Notes: a model not told the origin generated them from the letters alone. A DNA stretch of 64,000 nt from Burkholderia pyrrocinia (GCF_022809715.1 NZ_CP094459.1:620001-684000), one strand, 5' to 3'; positions 29,849-39,969 are shown, counted from the first letter of the stretch. Made by a program: numbers and translations.

Positions 29849-30400
29849 GTGATCCGCAGATCGTTTTTGATGCTCGTCGGCAGCGCGGTCGCGCTGTCGG
29901 CATGCGGCTTCCAGTTGCGGGGCCAGCAGGACTATGCGTTCAAGCACCTGCTGGTGGCCGGCGCGCCGGCGCCCGTCGAGGCGCGGCTGACGCGCCTCGT
30001 CGAGGCCGGCAGCGACACGAAGATCGTCAAGTCGGCGGACGACGCCGACGCCGTGCTGCGCATGTGGGAGTCGCGTGGCCAGAACACGCTGACGCTCAAC
30101 AAGTACGGTTCGGCGCAGGAATACGCGCTGTTCTATACGCTGAACTACACGCTGACGAGCAAGGACGGCACCGTGCTGATCCCGCCGAGCGCGATCGCGC
30201 TGAACCGCGCGATGACGTACAGCGACCAGTACACGAACGCGAAGGCGCAGGAAGCCGACATCCTGTACGGCGACATGCAGAACGATGCGGTCGACCAGTT
30301 GATGCGGCGTCTCGCGATCGTCCACTCGCTGACGCCGGCGCCGGAGGACGTGGTGCCGGGCGTCGCGCCGCGCGCGCCGCTGCCGCCGCCGCCGCTCTGA
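29849..30400 (+). CDS. lptE: LPS-assembly lipoprotein LptE
   Basis: A 183-residue lipoprotein with a short signal peptide and lipobox LSAC (Cys19) followed by GFQLRGQ, the usual LptE start. LptE plugs the LptD barrel in the outer membrane and helps deliver lipopolysaccharide to the cell surface. The GTG start at 29849 follows GAAGGAGCG. It sits between leuS and holA as in many proteobacteria, which strengthens the call. The last 20 residues are Pro-rich. Confidence 0.92.
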   Translation: MIRRSFLMLVGSAVALSACGFQLRGQQDYAFKHLLVAGAPAPVEARLTRLVEAGSDTKIVKSADDADAVLRMWESRGQNTLTLNKYGSAQEYALFYTLNYTLTSKDGTVLIPPSAIALNRAMTYSDQYTNAKAQEADILYGDMQNDAVDQLMRRLAIVHSLTPAPEDVVPGVAPRAPLPPPPL

Positions 30401-30418
30401 TCGACGGCGCACGCACCG

Positions 30419-31513
30419 ATGCAATTGCGACTTGATGCGCTGGAGCCGCACCTCGCGAAGGGGTTGGCCGGGCTCTATACCGTCTACGGCGACGAGCCGC
30501 TGCTCGCGCAGGAAGCATGCGACCGCATTCGTGCGGCCGCGCGCGCGGCCGGCTTCACCGAGCGTTCGGTGCATACGGTCGAGCGCGGCTTCGACTGGAG
30601 CGTGCTGCTCGGCGCGACCCAGGCGATGTCGCTGTTCGGCGAGCGCCAGCTGATCGAGCTGCGCATTCCGTCGGGCAAGCCCGGCAAGGAAGGCGCCGAC
30701 GCGCTGAAGACGCTCGCGGCCACCGCCAATCCCGATGCGCTGTTGCTCGTCACGCTGCCGCGTCTCGATGCGGCCACGCAGAAATCCGCGTGGTTTACCG
30801 CGCTGCAGAACGGCGGCGTCGCGCTGAAGATCGATCCGGTCGACCGCGCGCAGCTGCCGAACTGGATCGGCCAGCGTCTGTCGATGCAGGGCCAGCGCGT
30901 CGCGGCCGGCGACGACGGGCGGCGCGCGCTGCAGTTCATCGCGGAGCGCGTCGAGGGCAACCTGCTCGCCGCGCACCAGGAAATCCAGAAGCTCGGGCTG
31001 CTGTATCCGCAGGGCGCGCTGTCGTTCGAGCAGGTGCACGATGCGGTGCTGAACGTCGCGCGCTACGACGTGTTCAAGCTGAACGAAGCGATGCTCGCCG
31101 GCGACGCCGCGCGGCTCGCGCGGATGATCGACGGGCTGAAGGGCGAGGGTGAGGCGATCGTGCTCGTGATGTGGGCCGTCGTCGAGGAACTGCGCACGCT
31201 GCTGCGGATCAAGCGCGGCGCGACGGCCGGCAAGCCGCTGGCGACGCTGCTGCGCGAGAACCGCGTGTGGGGTCCGCGCGAACGGCTGATCGGCCCCGCG
31301 CTGAACCGCGTGTCGGAACCCGTGCTCGAGAAGGCGCTCGCGTTCGCCGCGCAGCTCGACCGGCAGGTCAAGGGGCTCACGGCCGTCGTGCCGGGCCGCC
31401 GCACGCAGGACCAACCGCCGCCCGATCCGTGGGACGGGCTGTTCCAGCTCGCGATGACGGTTGCGGGCGCACGCGGCGAGCGACCGCCGACCGCGGGTCG
31501 CGTGCGGCGTTAA
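30419..31513 (+). CDS. holA: DNA polymerase III subunit delta
   Basis: A 364-residue clamp-loader delta subunit, which opens the beta sliding clamp. The N-terminal nucleotide-fold-like domain begins MQLRLDALEPHLAKGLAGLY and continues GDEPLLAQEACDRIR; the hydrophobic clamp-contact patch is near SLFGERQLIEL; the C-terminal collar domain contains RYDVFKLNEAML. It begins 18 bases after lptE. The final 25 residues are Arg/Pro-rich and probably disordered. Confidence 0.94.
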   Translation: MQLRLDALEPHLAKGLAGLYTVYGDEPLLAQEACDRIRAAARAAGFTERSVHTVERGFDWSVLLGATQAMSLFGERQLIELRIPSGKPGKEGADALKTLAATANPDALLLVTLPRLDAATQKSAWFTALQNGGVALKIDPVDRAQLPNWIGQRLSMQGQRVAAGDDGRRALQFIAERVEGNLLAAHQEIQKLGLLYPQGALSFEQVHDAVLNVARYDVFKLNEAMLAGDAARLARMIDGLKGEGEAIVLVMWAVVEELRTLLRIKRGATAGKPLATLLRENRVWGPRERLIGPALNRVSEPVLEKALAFAAQLDRQVKGLTAVVPGRRTQDQPPPDPWDGLFQLAMTVAGARGERPPTAGRVRR

Positions 31514-31696
31514 GCCCCGTTCGGGCCTTCAGCGCGCGCTGCACAACCCGCTTACAATGCTTCGAAAGCCGGGGCGGCCATCCGCGGCGCGGCCTTTCGG
31601 CCGCCGCACCATACGGATGGCCCACCCGCGGATAGCCGCCCCTCGCTTCCCCACGAATTCATGCCGCCCAACGCGGCTTGCTTCTCGAGTCACACG

Positions 31697-32968
31697 ATGG
31701 ATATCGATCAGTACATGACCGACCTGGGCCGTCGCGCCCGGCACGCTTCCCGCGCGATGGCGCGCGCCAGCACGGCCGCGAAGAACGCGGCGCTCGACGC
31801 CGTGGCCCGCGCGATCGAACGCGACGCGCAGGCGCTGAAGGACGCGAATGCACGCGACGTCGCCCGCGCCCGTGAAAAGGGGCTCGATGCGGCGTTCGTC
31901 GACCGCCTGACGCTGTCCGACAAGGCGCTGACGACGATGGTCGAAGGCCTGCGCCAGGTTGCGTCGCTGGCCGATCCGATCGGCGAGATCGGCAACCTCA
32001 AGTACCGCCCGAGCGGGATCCAGGTCGGCCAGATGCGCGTGCCGCTCGGCGTGATCGGCATCATCTACGAGTCGCGCCCGAACGTGACGATCGACGCGGC
32101 CGCGCTGTGCCTGAAGTCGGGCAACGCGACGATCCTGCGCGGCGGTTCCGAAGCGCTCGAGTCGAACACGGCGCTCGCGAAGCTGATCGGCGAAGGGCTC
32201 GCGGCGGCCGGCCTGCCGCAGGACGCGGTGCAGGTCGTCGCGACGGCCGATCGCGCGGCGGTCGGCAAGCTGATCACGATGACCGAATACGTCGACGTGA
32301 TCGTGCCGCGCGGCGGCAAGAGCCTGATCGAGCGCCTGATCAACGAGGCACGCGTGCCGATGATCAAGCACCTCGACGGCATCTGCCACGTGTACGTCGA
32401 CGATCGCGCCGACCTCGACAAGGCACTGACCGTCTGCGACAACGCGAAGACGCACCGCTACGGCACCTGCAACACGATGGAGACCTTGCTCGTCGCGAGC
32501 GGCATCGCGGCGAAGCTGCTGCCGCCGCTCGGCAGGCTGTACCGCGACAAGCAGGTCGAGCTGCGCGTCGACGCGGCCGCGCGCGCGGTGCTCGCCGACG
32601 CGGGCGTCGGCCCGCTCGTCGATGCGACCGAGGAAGACTGGCATACCGAATATCTCGCGCCGGTGCTCGCGATCAAGGTCGTCGACGGCCTCGACGCCGC
32701 GATCGAGCACATCAACCAATACGGCTCGCATCACACCGATGCGATCGTCACCGAGGATCACGACCGCGCGATGCGTTTCCTGCGCGAGGTCGATTCGGCG
32801 AGCGTGATGGTCAACGCGTCGACGCGCTTCGCGGACGGCTTCGAATTCGGCCTCGGCGCGGAAATCGGCATCTCGAACGACAAGCTGCACGCACGCGGCC
32901 CCGTCGGCCTGGAAGGGCTGACGTCGCTGAAGTACGTCGTGCTCGGGCACGGCGAAGGCCGCCAGTAA
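31697..32968 (+). CDS. proA: Gamma-glutamyl phosphate reductase
   Basis: A 423-residue aldehyde-dehydrogenase-fold enzyme, reducing gamma-glutamyl phosphate to glutamate semialdehyde in proline synthesis. [14 protein letters not shown] and [14 protein letters not shown] identify ProA; catalytic Cys258 is in [15 protein letters not shown] start at ATG 31697, the usual N-terminus; an in-frame ATG lies 12 codons earlier. A TACAAT box at 31553-31558 in the 183-base gap may be its promoter. Confidence 0.95.
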   Translation: MDIDQYMTDLGRRARHASRAMARASTAAKNAALDAVARAIERDAQALKDANARDVARAREKGLDAAFVDRLTLSDKALTTMVEGLRQVASLADPIGEIGNLKYRPSGIQVGQMRVPLGVIGIIYESRPNVTIDAAALCLKSGNATILRGGSEALESNTALAKLIGEGLAAAGLPQDAVQVVATADRAAVGKLITMTEYVDVIVPRGGKSLIERLINEARVPMIKHLDGICHVYVDDRADLDKALTVCDNAKTHRYGTCNTMETLLVASGIAAKLLPPLGRLYRDKQVELRVDAAARAVLADAGVGPLVDATEEDWHTEYLAPVLAIKVVDGLDAAIEHINQYGSHHTDAIVTEDHDRAMRFLREVDSASVMVNASTRFADGFEFGLGAEIGISNDKLHARGPVGLEGLTSLKYVVLGHGEGRQ

Positions 32969-32985
32969 AGCGAGGCGCACAACCG

Positions 32986-33408
32986 ATGGCAATGCTCTGG
33001 GTCAAGACGTTCCATATCGTTCTGATCGCCGCGTGGTTCGCGGGGCTGTTCTACCTGCCGCGCATCTACGTGAACCTGGCCATGGAAACCGATCCGGCCG
33101 CCGTGCGACGCCTGCTGCTGATGGCGCGCAAGCTGTTCCGCTTCATGACGATGATCGCGGTGCCGGCGCTGGCCTGCGGGCTGTGGCTCTGGCTCGCGAT
33201 CGGCATCGGCCAGGGGCAGGGCTGGATCCATGCGAAGGTGACGGTCGTGCTGCTGCTCGTCGTCTATCACGCGTATTGCGGGCACCTGCTGCGGGTGTTC
33301 GAGCGCGGCGAGAACCGCCGCACCGACAAGTGGTACCGCGTGTTCAACGAGCTGCCGGTGCTCGGCATGCTCGCGGCGGTCGCGCTGGTCGTGATCAAGC
33401 CGTTCTGA
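32986..33408 (+). CDS. hemJ: HemJ/CopD-family membrane protein
   Basis: A 140-residue protein with four predicted membrane helices. The segment starting WVKTFHIVLIAAWFAGLFYL with conserved His10, then PRIYV, and the loop K-TVVLLLVVYHAYCG, match the HemJ (UPF0093) family of protoporphyrinogen IX oxidases that act late in haem synthesis. Annotation pipelines often name such proteins CopD-like. It follows proA by 17 bases. A strong hairpin terminator follows the stop. Family is fairly sure; activity is inferred. Confidence 0.78.
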   Translation: MAMLWVKTFHIVLIAAWFAGLFYLPRIYVNLAMETDPAAVRRLLLMARKLFRFMTMIAVPALACGLWLWLAIGIGQGQGWIHAKVTVVLLLVVYHAYCGHLLRVFERGENRRTDKWYRVFNELPVLGMLAAVALVVIKPF

Positions 33409-33447
33409 GCGGTGCGGCCGGCGAGGCTGCCGGCACCGATTCATGCG

Positions 33448-33473
33448 CAACGGCGCCCTTCGGGGCGCCGTTG
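33448..33473. terminator. Terminator between hemJ and hexR
   Basis: CAACGGCGCCC and GGGCGCCGTTG around TTCG, followed by TTCGTTT. It probably serves hemJ on the plus strand and may be shared with convergent hexR, which ends 33 bases later. Confidence 0.75.
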
Positions 33474-33505
33474 TTCGTTTACGCACGGGTTCCGTGTGAT
33501 TCTGT

Positions 33506-34354
33506 TCAATCCTTCGTGCCGTCGTCGATCCGCCGGCGCGTGATCGCTTCCTTCGCACGGCCGACCCGTTCCATCAGCGCGGGGCCGCGCGACAGCGCGA
33601 CGCCGACCGCGAGGATGTCGCCGATCGCGAGATGCGACATCCGCGACGTCATCGGCGAGAACACGTCGGTTTCCTCGGCGACGTTCGACGCGAGGCTCAC
33701 CGTCGCGAGCTTCGCGAGCGGCGAATGGCTCTGCGTGATCGCGACGACTTTCGCGCCGCACGCGAGCGCGGAGCGCGCGGCGTCGACGATGTCGCGCGTG
33801 CGGCCGGTGTTCGAGATCGCGACGACGACGTCGTGCGGCCCGAGCAGCGCCGACGACATCGAGAACGTGTGCGGATCCGAATACGCGACGCTCGGCACGC
33901 CGAGCCGGAAGAACTTGTGCTGGATGTCCTGCGCGGCGATGCCCGAGCCGCCGGCGCCGTAGAACTCGATGCGCGACGCGTTCGACAGCAGCGCGATCGC
34001 ATCGGCGACGCTGCCCGCGGACAGGCTGTTGCGCACCTCGATCAGCGCGCCGATCGTGCGGTCGAACACCTTGCCGATGATGCCGGGCGCCGGTTCGTCG
34101 GGCTCGACGTCGCGATACACCGACGACACGCCCGGCGCGACGCTCTGCGCGAGCCGGATCTTGAATTCGCGAAAGCCGCTGCAGCCGAGTGCCTGGCAGA
34201 AGCGCGCGATCGTCGGCTGGCTGACGCCCGCGCGCGTCGACAGCTCGGTCATCGCGAGATCGAGCACCTCGCGCGGTGCGGCGAGGATGTAGTCGGCGAG
34301 CTTGCGCTCGGACGGGCGCAGTTCGGCGCGGATCGCTTCAATGCGAGGCAGCAT
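33506..34354 (-). CDS. hexR: HexR-type RpiR-family repressor
   Basis: A 282-residue RpiR-family regulator. The N-terminal helix-turn-helix covers about residues 1-75 (STRAGVSQPTIARFCQALG), followed by a SIS sugar-phosphate-binding domain (about 115-250) with FYGAGGSGIAA and ISNTGRTRDIVDAA. HexR represses Entner-Doudoroff genes and releases DNA on binding KDPG. It diverges from edd, and the 293-base gap has two palindromes of a shared type, one near each gene, strongly supporting this role. Confidence 0.9.
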   Translation of the reverse strand: MLPRIEAIRAELRPSERKLADYILAAPREVLDLAMTELSTRAGVSQPTIARFCQALGCSGFREFKIRLAQSVAPGVSSVYRDVEPDEPAPGIIGKVFDRTIGALIEVRNSLSAGSVADAIALLSNASRIEFYGAGGSGIAAQDIQHKFFRLGVPSVAYSDPHTFSMSSALLGPHDVVVAISNTGRTRDIVDAARSALACGAKVVAITQSHSPLAKLATVSLASNVAEETDVFSPMTSRMSHLAIGDILAVGVALSRGPALMERVGRAKEAITRRRIDDGTKD

Positions 34355-34405
34355 GGGGCAGTGGCTGGAAATCGGGTTCGGATGAGCGAGTGTATCGCAA
34401 TCGAA

Positions 34406-34422
34406 TTGTAGAAAATCTACAA
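34406..34422. promoter_or_regulatory. HexR-type operator near hexR
   Basis: TTGTAGAAAATCTACAA: perfect seven-base arms around AAA, 52 bases upstream of hexR. It shares TTGTAG-N5-CTAC with the second box before edd. Confidence 0.65.
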
Positions 34423-34547
34423 GAAAATACTAGCGTTATTGCAGTGCCTCCGGTGCGATGGCGATGAGGGTAATTAGGGTTTTCACTAGGTAAAGCCTTG
34501 CTGGTGGCGGGAATGAGGGTTGCGCGCGAATCGATCTGCATTGCATG

Positions 34548-34566
34548 CTTGTAGTTTTTCTACTAG
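34548..34566. promoter_or_regulatory. HexR-type operator near edd
   Basis: CTTGTAGTTTTTCTACTAG: seven-base arms with one mismatch around TTTTT, 82 bases upstream of the edd start. It is the second member of the pair bracketing the divergent promoters. Confidence 0.6.
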
Positions 34567-34647
34567 ACTGGCTTCGTTCGGTCGATGCATTCGACCGTCC
34601 CCACGATTCCAACCGCCGGTGTCGGCCGGCATACAGGAGCGCCCAGC

Positions 34648-36504
34648 ATGACGTCGCTGCACCCCACTCTGGCGAAGGTCACCGAACGCGTGATCGCCCG
34701 CAGCCAATCGACCCGTTCCGCCTATCTGCACCGCATCGACGGCGCGCAGGGCAAGTTCCCGGCGCGCGGCGCGCTGTCCTGCGCGAACCTCGCGCACGGC
34801 TTCGCGGGCCTCGAGGGCAGCGACAAATTCGCGATCAAGACGATTCGCGAGCCGAACATCGGCATCGTGTCCTCGTACAACGAGATGCTGTCCGCGCATG
34901 CGCCGTACAAGGATTTCCCCGACATCATCAAGGCCGCCGCGCGCGAGAACGGCGGGGTCGCGCAGTTCGCGGGCGGCGTGCCGGCGATGTGCGACGGCGT
35001 CACGCAGGGCAACCCGGGGATGGAGCTGTCGCTGTTCTCGCGCGAGGCGATCGCGATGGGCACGGCGATCGCGCTCACGCACAACATGTTCGACGCGGCG
35101 CTCTGCCTCGGCATCTGCGACAAGATCGTGCCGGGCCTCCTGATCGGCGCGCTGCAGTTCGGCCACCTGCCGACCATCTTCGTGCCGGCCGGCCCGATGA
35201 CGAGCGGCCTGTCGAACGACGACAAGGCGAAGATCCGCCAGCAGTTCGCGACCGGCCAGGTCGGCCGCGACGCGCTGCTCGAAGCCGAATCGGCCGCGTA
35301 TCACGGCCACGGCACCTGCACGTTCTACGGCACCGCGAACAGCAACCAGATGCTGATGGAGCTGATGGGCCTGCATCTGCCGGGTTCGGCGTTCGTCCAT
35401 CCGCACACGCCGCTGCGCACCGCGCTGACGGCCGAGGCCGCGCGCCGCGTGCTCGACCTGACCGTCGAGCGCGGCCACTACACGCCGATCGGCCATGTGA
35501 TCGACGAGAAGGCGATCGTCAACGGGATCGTCGCGCTGCTCGCGACGGGCGGCTCGACCAACCACACGCTGCACCTCGTCGCGATCGCGCGCGCGGCCGG
35601 CATCCTGATCGACTGGAACGATTTCGACGAACTGTCGGCCGTCGTGCCGCTGCTCGCGAAGATCTACCCGAACGGCAAGGCCGACGTGAACCACTTCCAC
35701 GCGGCGGGCGGCGTCGCGTTCCTGGTGCGCAACCTGCTCGAAGGCGGGCTGCTGCACGAGGACGTGACGACAGTTGCCGGCAAGGGGCTGTCGCACTACA
35801 CGAAGGAGCCGAAGCTGATCGACGGCAAGCTCACGTGGGTCGACGGCGCGGCCGAGAGCCACGACACGAAGGTGCTGCGCGGCATCCGCGATCCGTTCCA
35901 GCCGGACGGCGGCCTGCGCCTGATGCAGGGCCGGCTCGGCCGCGGCGTGATCAAGATTTCGGCGGTCGCGCCCGAGCACCGCAAGGTGACGGCACCCGCG
36001 ATCGTGTTCGATTCGCAGGAGGCCGTGCAGGAAGCGTTCGATCGCGGCGAGCTGAAGCGCGATTTCGTCGCGGTCGTGCGCTTCCAGGGCGCGCGCGCGA
36101 ACGGGATGCCCGAGCTGCACCGTTTGACGCCGCTGCTCGGCGTGCTGCAGGATCAGGGCTTCCACGTCGCGCTCGTCACCGACGGCCGCATGTCGGGCGC
36201 GTCGGGCAAGGTGCCGGCGGTGATCCACGTGTCGCCGGAAGCGCTGCTGGCCGGTCCGCTCGGCAAGGTGAAGACGGGCGACACGCTCGTGATCGACGCG
36301 GAAGCCGGCGTGCTCGACATCGAGGTCGACGACGCCGAGTGGCAGTCGCGCCCGGTCGCGCAGCCGCAGCACCAGGCCGAGAACGAAGTCGGTTTCGGGC
36401 GCGAACTGTTCGGCGTGTTCCGCGCGGCCGCGGCGCCGGCCGAGCAGGGCGCATCGGTTTTCGGGACGCTGGTCGGCGAAACGGCCGTCCGCGTCGACGC
36501 ATGA
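34648..36504 (+). CDS. edd: Phosphogluconate dehydratase
   Basis: A 618-residue IlvD/Edd dehydratase converting 6-phosphogluconate to KDPG, the committed Entner-Doudoroff step. Iron-sulfur ligands are expected in [11 protein letters not shown] and [37 protein letters not shown] and [13 protein letters not shown] are family landmarks. ATG 34648 follows CAGGAGCG. eda starts 19 bases later, so both steps are cotranscribed under the HexR-type boxes. Confidence 0.96.
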   Translation: MTSLHPTLAKVTERVIARSQSTRSAYLHRIDGAQGKFPARGALSCANLAHGFAGLEGSDKFAIKTIREPNIGIVSSYNEMLSAHAPYKDFPDIIKAAARENGGVAQFAGGVPAMCDGVTQGNPGMELSLFSREAIAMGTAIALTHNMFDAALCLGICDKIVPGLLIGALQFGHLPTIFVPAGPMTSGLSNDDKAKIRQQFATGQVGRDALLEAESAAYHGHGTCTFYGTANSNQMLMELMGLHLPGSAFVHPHTPLRTALTAEAARRVLDLTVERGHYTPIGHVIDEKAIVNGIVALLATGGSTNHTLHLVAIARAAGILIDWNDFDELSAVVPLLAKIYPNGKADVNHFHAAGGVAFLVRNLLEGGLLHEDVTTVAGKGLSHYTKEPKLIDGKLTWVDGAAESHDTKVLRGIRDPFQPDGGLRLMQGRLGRGVIKISAVAPEHRKVTAPAIVFDSQEAVQEAFDRGELKRDFVAVVRFQGARANGMPELHRLTPLLGVLQDQGFHVALVTDGRMSGASGKVPAVIHVSPEALLAGPLGKVKTGDTLVIDAEAGVLDIEVDDAEWQSRPVAQPQHQAENEVGFGRELFGVFRAAAAPAEQGASVFGTLVGETAVRVDA

Positions 36505-36523
36505 ATTTCAAGGAGCGAATTTG

Positions 36524-37150
36524 ATGAAGACGATTGCTGAAATCGTGAAGCTGGGCCCGGTCATTCCGGTGCTCGCATTCGACTCGGTCGAGCAGGGCGA
36601 GCACGTGTCGCGCGCGTTGCACGCGGGCGGCGTGAAGGTGCTCGAGATCACGCTGCGCACGCCGGCCGGCCTGGAGGCGATCCAGCGCGCGAGCCAGCTC
36701 GCGGACGACATCGTCGTCGGCGTCGGCACGATCACGAAGCCCGAGCACTGCGCGCAGGCGAAGAAGGCCGGCGCGAAGTTCGGCGTGTCGCCGGGCCTGA
36801 CGAAGGACCTGCACCTCGCGTCGCTCGACGCGGGCCTGCCGCTGCTGCCGGGTGTGATGACGCCGAGCGACATCATCCAGGCGCTCGAATTCGGCTACGA
36901 GATCGTGAAGTTCTTCCCCGCGCAGCAGGCGGGCGGCGTGCCGATGCTGCAGGCGTTCCACGGCCCGTTCCCGGCGCTGAAGTTCTGCCCGACGGGCGGC
37001 ATCACGGTCGACACCGCGCCGAATTTCCTGAAGCTGCCGAACGTCGTGTGCGTCGGCGGCTCGTGGCTCACGCCGAAGGCGGCGCTCGCCGCGCAGGACT
37101 GGGCCGAAGTCACGCGCCTCGCGCAAGCTGCGAGCCAGCTGCCCCGTTAA
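36524..37150 (+). CDS. eda: KDPG aldolase
   Basis: A 208-residue TIM-barrel aldolase cleaving KDPG into pyruvate and glyceraldehyde-3-phosphate. The motif KVLEITLRTP is near residue 38, GVGTITKPE in the middle, and the Schiff-base Lys129 lies in EIVKFFPAQQ. The start has AAGGAGCG upstream; ATG 36524 is preferred over the adjoining TTG. A strong terminator separates it from the gluconate transporter gene. Confidence 0.96.
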   Translation: MKTIAEIVKLGPVIPVLAFDSVEQGEHVSRALHAGGVKVLEITLRTPAGLEAIQRASQLADDIVVGVGTITKPEHCAQAKKAGAKFGVSPGLTKDLHLASLDAGLPLLPGVMTPSDIIQALEFGYEIVKFFPAQQAGGVPMLQAFHGPFPALKFCPTGGITVDTAPNFLKLPNVVCVGGSWLTPKAALAAQDWAEVTRLAQAASQLPR

Positions 37151-37173
37151 GACTTGTACGGAATGACGGTTTG

Positions 37174-37219
37174 ACCCTCGGAAGACAAGCGCTTAGTGCT
37201 TGTTTTACCGAGGGTTTTT
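37174..37219 (+). terminator. Two-part hairpin terminator after eda
   Basis: An outer stem CCCTCGG/CCGAGGG encloses an inner stem ACAAGC/GCTTGT and is followed by TTTTT. It lies 24 bases past the eda stop and isolates edd-eda from the gluconate permease and kinase. Confidence 0.88.
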
Positions 37220-37370
37220 GCTGATGGAACCGGTTCTATCCGCGAACCGTAAAGATAAGTAAAATTCAGCGTCCTGACGGTGGGAGTCTCCCCGCTGTTT
37301 CGGAGACCTGCATAGCCGGGCATACTCGCAACGATCCGCCCGGTTCGAATAATCCCAAGGAGGAGTCCAC

Positions 37371-38731
37371 ATGGGGGCTGTCCAAGGCAGCATGCTGCTC
37401 ATCTATACCGTGATCGCGATCGTGGCGTTGATCGTGATGATCGCGCGGTTCAAGATCTATCCGTTCCTGGTGCTCATCATCGTGTCGCTCGGCCTCGGCC
37501 TGGTGGTCGGGATGCCGATGGACAAGATCGTCAAGTCGTTCGAGACGGGCAACGGCAATACGCTCGGCCACATCGCGATCGTCGTCGGCCTCGGCACGAT
37601 GCTCGGCAAGATGATGGCCGAATCGGGCGGCGCCGAACGGATCGCGACCACGCTGATCGACTGGTTCGGTGAAAAGAACATCCACTGGGCGATGATGTTC
37701 GTCGCGATCATCGTCGGCCTGCCGGTGTTCTTCGAAGTCGGCTTCGTGCTGCTGATCCCGATCGCGTTCAACGTCGCGAAGCGCACCGGCAAGTCGCTGC
37801 TCGTCGTCGGCCTGCCGATGGTGGCCGGCCTGTCGGTCGTGCACGGGCTGATCCGCCGCACCCGGCCGCGCTGCTCGCGGTCCAGCAGTACGGCGCCGAT
37901 ATCGGCAAGACGATCGCATTCGGCCTGATCGTCGGCGTGCCGACCGCGATCGTCGCGGGCCCGCTGTTCGCGCTGACGATCTCGAAGTTCGTGAAGCTGC
38001 CGGAGAACAACCCGCTCGCCGCGCAATTCGTCGACACGCACACCGAAGGCAAGAAGCGCGAACTGCCGGGCTTCGGCATCACGCTCTTCACGATCCTGCT
38101 GCCGGTGATCCTGATGCTGGTCGGCAGCTGGGCCGACCTGGTGTTCGCGCCGAAGACGCTGCCGAACAACCTGCTGCGCTTTGCCGGCAACTCGGACGTC
38201 GCGCTGCTGATCGCCGTGCTCGTGAGCTTCTTCACGTTCGGCAAGCTGCAGGGCTTCAACCGCGACCAGATCCAGAAGTTCTGCGGCGAGTGCCTGGCAC
38301 CGATCGCCGGGATCACGCTGATCGTCGGCGCGGGCGGCGGCTTTGGCGGTATCCTGCGTGATAGCGGGATCTCGCAGCAGATCGTCGCAACCGCCACGCA
38401 GGCGCACCTGTCGCCGCTGCTGCTCGGCTGGTTCGTCGCCGCGCTGATTCGTCTGGCCACGGGCTCGGCAACGGTCGCGATGACGACGGCCTGCGGCATC
38501 GTCGCACCGATCGCGGCGGCATCGGGCGCGGCGGTCCGTCCGGAACTGCTGGTGCTCGCGACGGGCTCGGGCTCGCTGATCTTCTCGCACGTGAACGACG
38601 GCGGCTTCTGGCTGATCAAGGAATATTTCGGGATGACGGTCGGCCAGACGTTCAAGACCTGGACGCTGCTCGAAACGATCATCTCGGTGCTCGGCCTGAG
38701 CTTCACGCTGCTGCTGAGCATGGTTTTGTAA
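37371..38731 (+). pseudogene. gntP: Gluconate:H+ symporter GntP, broken by a 1-base frameshift
   Basis: Bases 37371-37850 encode the N-terminal 160 residues of a GntP carrier (FLVLIIVSLGLGLVVGMP, FFEVGFVLLIPIAFNVAKR). At 37851-37854 the expected ATCCCGCCGCAC reads ATCCGCCGCAC: one C is missing. The first frame runs on with nonsense to a stop at 37928, while from 37852 the next frame continues correctly as PPHPAALLAVQQYGADIGKT and beyond to 38731. Restoring one base gives a normal 453-residue permease. AAGGAGGAG precedes the start. Whether this is a real mutation or a sequencing error cannot be judged from one sequence; gntK follows 13 bases later, undamaged. Confidence 0.88.
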
Positions 38732-38744
38732 CAAGGGGTAGTCA

Positions 38745-39248
38745 ATGATTCTGATCGCAATGGGCGTGTCGGGCGCGGGCAAGTCGCGAATCGGCGAAAT
38801 GCTGGCGGAACGCCTGTCGTGCAGCTATACCGACGGCGACGCGTTTCACAGCGCGGCGAACAAGGAAAAGATGCACAACGGCATTCCGCTCACCGACGAC
38901 GACCGCTGGCCGTGGCTGCGCTCGATCCGCGAGGCCATCGAGGAAAAGCAGCGCGCGGGCGAGACGGCCGTGTTCACGTGCTCGTCGCTGAAGCGTTCGT
39001 ACCGCGACGTGCTGCGCGGCACCGACACCGACGTGCGGTTCGTGTACCTGCAGGGTTCGTTCGACGTATTGCGCGAGCGCCTGAAAACCCGCACCGGCCA
39101 TTTCTTCGATCCGTCGCTGCTGAAGAGCCAGCTCGACACGCTCGAGGAGCCGGGCCCGGACGAAGCGATCGTGGTCAGCATCGAGCTGACGCCCGAACAG
39201 ATCGTCGATCAGGTGATGGTGAAGATCGGCCTCGCGCAGCAGCACTGA
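38745..39248 (+). CDS. gntK: Gluconokinase
   Basis: A 167-residue P-loop gluconate kinase of the GntK/IdnK type. The Walker A motif GVSGAGKS is at residues 7-14, followed by DGDAFHS, NGIPLTDDDRWPWL, CSSLKRSYRD and a lid region KTRTGHFFDPSLL. It phosphorylates D-gluconate to 6-phosphogluconate, feeding Edd. It is in an operon with the frameshifted permease and would also receive gluconate from the idonate pair at 17379-19222. Confidence 0.94.
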   Translation: MILIAMGVSGAGKSRIGEMLAERLSCSYTDGDAFHSAANKEKMHNGIPLTDDDRWPWLRSIREAIEEKQRAGETAVFTCSSLKRSYRDVLRGTDTDVRFVYLQGSFDVLRERLKTRTGHFFDPSLLKSQLDTLEEPGPDEAIVVSIELTPEQIVDQVMVKIGLAQQH

Positions 39249-39272
39249 GCGCGATTCGCGGCAATCGTGATG

Positions 39273-39300
39273 AAAAAGGCGCCCTTCGGGGCGCCTTTTT
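39273..39300. terminator. Bidirectional terminator after gntK
   Basis: AAAAAGGCGCCC and GGGCGCCTTTTT around TTCG. The symmetrical A and T tracts let it serve gntK and the convergent tetR gene. Confidence 0.88.
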
Positions 39301-39321
39301 CATTGGCGGCGCGCCAGCCGG

Positions 39322-39969
39322 TCAGGCCGCGTGCGCGCGCTTCGCGATGCCGTCGAGCAGCACGTCGAGCATCGTGTCGTGCACGATCTCCGGATCGAGC
39401 TGCGCATAGAGCGGGGCGGCCGACCTGACGAGCGGATGCTCGGTGTCCGACAGCGCGTTCATTTCCTCCAGCTCCACGTCGTTCGCGGGCCGCGTGAGAC
39501 CGCCGGCCTCGGCGGCGGCAAGCCCGATCACGCTCGCATACCATCCGACGCACACCGACGGCAGCGCCGTGTGCGGGATGCCGGCGTCGACCAGCGCGCG
39601 GTGTACGGCCTCGATGTGCGCGAGATCGGCCGGCCCCGTGCTCATGTGACGCTGCAGCAGCGCGAACGCGGCCGGGTGGCGCAGCGCGAGCGCGCGGTAC
39701 TGGCGCGCGAGATCGCGCAGCCGCTCGCGCCACGGCTGAGCATCGTCGACCGGCACGAGCGAGCGCGACAGCGCGTTCGCGATCGCGCGGTTCAGGCCGT
39801 CCTTCGACTTGAAGTGATACAGCACGCTCATCGGGTCGCAGCCGACCGACTGCGCGAGCTTGCGGACGCTGAACGCGGCTTCGCCGACGTCTTCGAGCAG
39901 CGCGAGCGCGGCCGCGACGATCGCGTCCTTGTCGAGGCCGCGCGGGCCCTGGGCGGGTTTGTCTTTCAT
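39322..39969 (-). CDS. TetR-family transcriptional regulator
   Basis: A 215-residue TetR regulator. The N-terminal helix-turn-helix reads DKDAIVAAALALLEDVG, then SVRKLAQSVGCDPMSVLYHF, with the recognition helix before YHFKSKDGL. The C-terminal domain matches the TetR_C type and is the presumed ligand-binding part. ATG 39969 is chosen because longer in-frame starts would run through the operator palindromes. It diverges from an FAD-dependent oxidase gene, its likely target. Confidence 0.86.
   Translation of the reverse strand: MKDKPAQGPRGLDKDAIVAAALALLEDVGEAAFSVRKLAQSVGCDPMSVLYHFKSKDGLNRAIANALSRSLVPVDDAQPWRERLRDLARQYRALALRHPAAFALLQRHMSTGPADLAHIEAVHRALVDAGIPHTALPSVCVGWYASVIGLAAAEAGGLTRPANDVELEEMNALSDTEHPLVRSAAPLYAQLDPEIVHDTMLDVLLDGIAKRAHAA

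Noticed and set aside
37371-37928. Treating the two halves of gntP as separate genes.
   Set aside because: Restoring one C joins both into a normal GntP frame, while the shifted end of the first half is nonsense.
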